Source: Candidatus Gottesmanbacteria bacterium (GTDB lineage Bacteria; Patescibacteriota; Microgenomatia; UBA10105; UBA927). Taken from it: a stretch of DNA of 7,696 bases. The notes under the pieces are model-generated. The model did no database searches and was not told where the DNA came from. It saw only the letters and a program-made list of their open reading frames with translations. Every line of letters begins with the position of its first letter. Position 1 is the first letter of the stretch. This document shows, one piece after another, positions 5,296-7,696 of this stretch. Position numbers and translations under genes: made by a program. The stretch is taken from the NCBI GenBank assembly GCA_016199185.1, contig JACQHE010000020.1:1-7696 (forward strand), given 5' to 3'.

Positions 5296-6923
5296 AACGA
5301 TCGTCTGTCACTATCGGAATCCTGCTCTCCGTTGTACTTCTTATCATCCACCTCATCATGATGGACGATTACGGGATCACGTGGGACTTCCACCACCACT
5401 TTTTTGCCGGACTCTCTCACCTGGGGATACCCATCAGCGAGGAGCTGACCAAAAACATTCCGTTTACGGTTCCGGATCCGCGCGGCACGTACGATTTGCC
5501 CTTCGGCCCCCTGATGCTTATTGCGCCAACCATAACGTACCAAGTGTTTCACCAATGGCTTGGCCTGTTGGCCTTTGATAATGCCTACCACCTGTCCATT
5601 ATCGTCTCCGGGGTCGCCGGAATCTTCATCCTGTACCTGTTTCTTCTGGAAGCATTCGGGCTTGCCACCGCCCTTGCCGGATTTGCGTTTCTCGCCCTCC
5701 TGCCGCGTTACTTCGGGGATCTCCACAACAACATGAAGGACGTGCCGCAGGCGGCGGCGTTTACCCTTGCCATCTACACGTTCTGGCGGCTTGCTAAATA
5801 TAAACGACTCAAAGATCTCATTCTGGCAAGTGTGGCGTTTGCCATCGCGTTTAATACGAAAGTGAATACCCTCATGGTGCCGGTGATTGGAGGAGTATGG
5901 ATAGCACTAAATCCTAAGCACCAAATCCTAAATCCTAAACAAGCACCAATATCAAATGTTCAAAGCTCTAAACGATTTGGGGCATTGGGATTTTGGATTT
6001 TGAATTTATTTAGGATTTGGAATTTAGAATTTAGAGTTTGGGGATATTTCCTCCTCGCTCCTGCCGCCGCCTTCCTCCTCTGGCTCCCATTCTGGCAGAA
6101 CCCGATTGAGCGGCTGCAGTATATGTTCCGGTTTTTCCTGGACAATACGCAAAATCTGGAAGTCCTCTACTTCGGCACGGTCTATAAAAGCGCGATCAAC
6201 GTCCCCTGGCACTATCCCCTGGGATATCTGGGGATCACTACTCCGCTGCCTACACTATTTTTCTTTTTCATGGGACTCATGAGCCTCATGGGTCACATGA
6301 GACTCATGAAAAAAAATGCCACAGGCATTCTTCTTCTCCTCTGGTTCTTCCTGCCCTTGGCCCGCTATCTCAATCCCAAAATCGGCGTCATTGACGGCAT
6401 CCGGCATTTTGAGGAAGTGGTGTTTCCGCTGGCCGCGATTGCGGCGGTGGGGTTTATAACAGTTATAAAGATTATAAAAGTTATAAAAATTATAACCGTT
6501 ATAACAATTATAATTTTTATAATTCTTATAAAAGATATAGTCTCCTATCACCCCTACCAAATCTCCTACTTCAACGAGCTCGTGGGCGGCATACGGGGAG
6601 CATGGAAAAACTTTGACGTGGAGTACTGGGGCACGTCGCAGAAAGCCGCTATGAAATGGCTCAATGCCAATGCCCCGCGGGATAGCGTTGTCCATATCGT
6701 GATGGCCGGGGACGCGGCAGCCAAGTATTTGCGGCCGGATCTCCTGGCACGCGTCAACCAGCGGGGGTTTGATGCGGCAGACTACGTGGTGCTCCTCAAC
6801 CGCCAATCATTTTTTGCCCGATACTGGGGTATCACGGACTACATGAGTGGCCGCCAACCTTTATTTACCGTGAACGTCCAGGGTGTACCGCTGACGTATG
6901 TATACGCCAATCCTCCACAGTGA
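5292..6923 (+). CDS. GT39/PMT-like GT-C glycosyltransferase, multi-pass membrane protein
   Basis: The 543-residue product carries motifs of the GT39/ArnT-like superfamily, which transfers sugars from polyprenyl-phosphate carriers on the outer membrane face. An N-terminal helix (7-23) leads to DDYGITWDFHHHF (25-37) with an aspartate (D32) at the usual catalytic first-loop position. LLPRYFGDLHNNMKDVPQ (136-153), PWHYPLGYLGITTPLPTL (305-322), RHFEEVVFPLAAIAAVGF (371-388) and SYHPYQISYFNELVGG (418-433) with EYWGTSQKAAMKWLNANAP (444-462) follow in family order. The start ATG overlaps the preceding stop (ATGA), and no Shine-Dalgarno is seen. Three unrelated repeat insertions are carried without frame disruption: a heptamer element at residues about 206-251, a CATG array at 327-340 and a TTATAA array at about 388-414, the last encoding an Ile/Val/Lys triplet-periodic segment where a helix is expected. 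It ends 63 bp inside the opposing gene. The acceptor is unknown. Confidence 0.9.
   Translation: MKRSSVTIGILLSVVLLIIHLIMMDDYGITWDFHHHFFAGLSHLGIPISEELTKNIPFTVPDPRGTYDLPFGPLMLIAPTITYQVFHQWLGLLAFDNAYHLSIIVSGVAGIFILYLFLLEAFGLATALAGFAFLALLPRYFGDLHNNMKDVPQAAAFTLAIYTFWRLAKYKRLKDLILASVAFAIAFNTKVNTLMVPVIGGVWIALNPKHQILNPKQAPISNVQSSKRFGALGFWILNLFRIWNLEFRVWGYFLLAPAAAFLLWLPFWQNPIERLQYMFRFFLDNTQNLEVLYFGTVYKSAINVPWHYPLGYLGITTPLPTLFFFFMGLMSLMGHMRLMKKNATGILLLLWFFLPLARYLNPKIGVIDGIRHFEEVVFPLAAIAAVGFITVIKIIKVIKIITVITIIIFIILIKDIVSYHPYQISYFNELVGGIRGAWKNFDVEYWGTSQKAAMKWLNANAPRDSVVHIVMAGDAAAKYLRPDLLARVNQRGFDAADYVVLLNRQSFFARYWGITDYMSGRQPLFTVNVQGVPLTYVYANPPQ
5909..6042. repeat. Degenerate heptamer repeat element with inverted arms, in frame inside the GT39-like gene
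   Basis: The left arm holds heptamers AAATCCT at 5909, 5923 and 5930, with a diverged unit at 5916. The right arm holds the reverse-complement type in 7-base phase: ATTTAGG (6008), ATTTGGA (6015), ATTTAGA (6022), ATTTAGA (6029), GTTTGGG (6036), preceded by related T/G-rich units from 5984. A 13-bp exact inverted repeat links CCAAATCCTAAAT (5921-5933) with 6008-6020, so the element can fold as a long imperfect hairpin. Base composition is far more A/T-rich than the surrounding gene. It encodes a polar, then Trp/Leu/Phe/Asn-rich loop between two membrane helices (residues 206-251). The boundaries are approximate, and the element resembles a dispersed insertion rather than ancestral protein sequence. 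Confidence 0.75.
6269..6313 (+). repeat. 9-bp CATG-cored tandem array inside the GT39-like gene
   Basis: Five consecutive 9-base units each start with CATG: CATGGGACT (6269), CATGAGCCT (6278), CATGGGTCA (6287), CATGAGACT (6296) and CATGAAAAA (6305). The pairs formed by adjacent units, such as CATGAGNCTCATG, are palindromic apart from the central base. The array is in frame and encodes MGL-MSL-MGH-MRL-MKK at residues 327-341, in the loop at the end of a membrane helix. Confidence 0.75.
6454..6531 (+). repeat. 9-bp TTATAA-cored tandem array, nine units, inside the GT39-like gene
   Basis: TTATAA recurs at 6454, 6463, 6472, 6481, 6490, 6499, 6508, 6517 and 6526, with no departure from a 9-base period; only the three bases between cores vary. 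The core is self-complementary. The array is in frame and encodes a three-residue periodic peptide of the type (V/I)-I-(K/T), roughly residues 388-414, in place of a membrane helix. Local A/T content is extreme compared with the flanks, and the flanking coding motifs are intact. Confidence 0.85.
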
Positions 6924-7696
6924 ATAACCGGCAAAGACCGCGACCCATGGATACGCCGGCAGGCTGAAGCGCTCTTCCGAGGTGGAAAATATATGGGCAA
7001 GCGAAATATAAAGGAAGAAGCAGGAGACAACAAGCACCACTCGCCGATTCTTTTTGCGCGCAAGCACCATCCCGATCGCGGCGAGTACCAAAAGCCCCGC
7101 GTTTCCCCAGTAGGTAAGCCCTTTGGTCAGTGGCGACGGCTTGCCCATCACATACGGGTAGAGAAAGTGCTTTTCCCAGACATACCCCATTTTGGCAATG
7201 CGTGACCCAAAAAATCCCAAAGGATCACGCCGGATGATTTGGGTGGCCAGCTGCCAATGACGCCGGGCAACGTCTGCGCGTCCCGCCTGATCTTTGGGCG
7301 CAGTGAATGCGCCCCACGCGTTTTGCGCCTCCGGCGGCCAGTCGCCCCACTTCTGGTCGGTGAAGGGCATACCCCGGCCGATAAAAAGGCTTGCATAAAG
7401 CTCCCGGACAAACGTGGGCTCGACACCAAGCAAGCTAAACTCCCGGTAATAGACGAGATTGCCGGCTATCGTGTACCAAAACGGCAGACTAAAGAGGACG
7501 AGGGTGGCCGCCTTGAGGATCATGTTTTTTCTTGTCCACACGAGGATGCCCACCGCGATTAAAGAAAGGGGGAGAAACACCGGCCGGACCTGGGGCAAAA
7601 AGCCCAAAAGAAGGGCCAATACGAAATGTTTTCGGGTAAGGAGAAGTGCGCTTATCAGCGTGACGAAAAATATCGTCACCACTTCAGACAAGAGCA
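6861..7696 (-). CDS. GT39/GT-C-type membrane glycosyltransferase, N-terminus outside window
   Basis: The frame is open from the right edge to a TAA at 6863-6861 (277 visible residues). The only start near the edge would be TTG at 7691, and the family normally has one to two hundred further N-terminal residues, so the gene is treated as partial. Visible features are LSEVVTIFFVTLISALLL, like the GT39 helix following the conserved P/S-E motif; a helix ending in QVRPVFLPLSLI; a periplasmic loop with a Trp/Pro-rich stretch (FTDQKWGDWPPEAQNAWGAF); RDPLGFFGSRIAKMGYVWEK; and the C-terminal signature HIFSTSEERFSLPAYPWVAVFAGYSL, where E-R-F/Y-S-L-P-x-Y is typical of ArnT/GT39-like enzymes. It probably transfers sugars from a lipid carrier at the outer membrane face. 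Its last 63 bases overlap the 3' end of the opposing GT39-like gene. Confidence 0.85.
   Translation of the reverse strand, partial: LLSEVVTIFFVTLISALLLTRKHFVLALLLGFLPQVRPVFLPLSLIAVGILVWTRKNMILKAATLVLFSLPFWYTIAGNLVYYREFSLLGVEPTFVRELYASLFIGRGMPFTDQKWGDWPPEAQNAWGAFTAPKDQAGRADVARRHWQLATQIIRRDPLGFFGSRIAKMGYVWEKHFLYPYVMGKPSPLTKGLTYWGNAGLLVLAAIGMVLARKKNRRVVLVVSCFFLYISLAHIFSTSEERFSLPAYPWVAVFAGYSLWRIGVYIRQRYTLDVHGK

Noticed and set aside
5909..6042. CRISPR array or transposon terminal repeats
   Set aside because: There are no uniform direct repeats with unique spacers, no cas or transposase gene, and no target-site duplication that I can identify; units are 7 bp and degenerate.
6255..6806. 183-codon open frame on the minus strand with Tyr-Asn and His-Glu-Ser repeat peptides
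   Set aside because: It lies wholly antisense to the GT39-like gene, whose family motifs are clear. The repetitive peptides come simply from reading the two 9-bp arrays backwards, since their period keeps all frames open.
6924..6960. Possible terminator hairpin after the GT39-like gene (CCGGC...GCCGG)
   Set aside because: The loop is long, the stem only 5 bp, and there is no following T-run; the region is also coding on the opposite strand.

Overview
The window is a tightly packed bacterial segment of roughly balanced G+C. It is dominated by genes for building and exporting cell-surface glycans, with one toxin-antitoxin pair in the middle. TGA is used as a normal stop codon (for example at 1956-1958 and 5293-5295). 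No gene shows a recognisable Shine-Dalgarno sequence, and several starts sit where a transcript would begin, so leaderless or translationally coupled expression is likely. The many large hypothetical membrane glycosyltransferases, near-zero intergenic spacing and short degenerate repeats inside coding sequence resemble Candidate Phyla Radiation (Patescibacteria) genomes. That placement is an inference from style, not from a marker gene.

Layout. The minus strand, read from 1594 down to 1, carries an NAD-dependent sugar epimerase/dehydratase (590-1594) overlapping by 20 bp a GT2 polyprenol-phosphate-sugar synthase-like glycosyltransferase that runs off the left edge (1-609). Divergently, 16 bp away, lies a plus-strand HigB/RelE-type toxin (1611-1958) and an XRE-type antitoxin (1990-2277). 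A near-consensus promoter overlying a perfect 20-bp palindrome sits between them. One base after the antitoxin begin three contiguous plus-strand membrane genes: two divergent tandem paralogues of an uncharacterised multi-pass family (2279-3793 and 3796-5295) and a GT39-like GT-C glycosyltransferase (5292-6923). A second GT39/GT-C-type protein (6861-7696, minus strand, N-terminus outside the window) overlaps the previous gene tail to tail by 63 bp. No stretch over 300 bases lacks a gene; the longest gap is 31 bases.

How it may work together (inference). The epimerase supplies a modified nucleotide sugar, the GT2 enzyme loads a sugar onto a polyprenyl phosphate at the inner face, and the GT-C membrane proteins use lipid-linked sugars at the outer face. 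The toxin-antitoxin pair is wedged between the two arms, and its internal promoter may also feed the downstream membrane genes.

The most unusual content is a set of short periodic or palindromic repeats inside coding sequence without breaking the frame: a 9-bp TTATAA-cored array in two different genes, a 9-bp CATG-cored array, a heptamer element with inverted arms, and a compact hairpin in the GT2 gene. Three of these four classes lie in the single GT39-like gene at 5292-6923.
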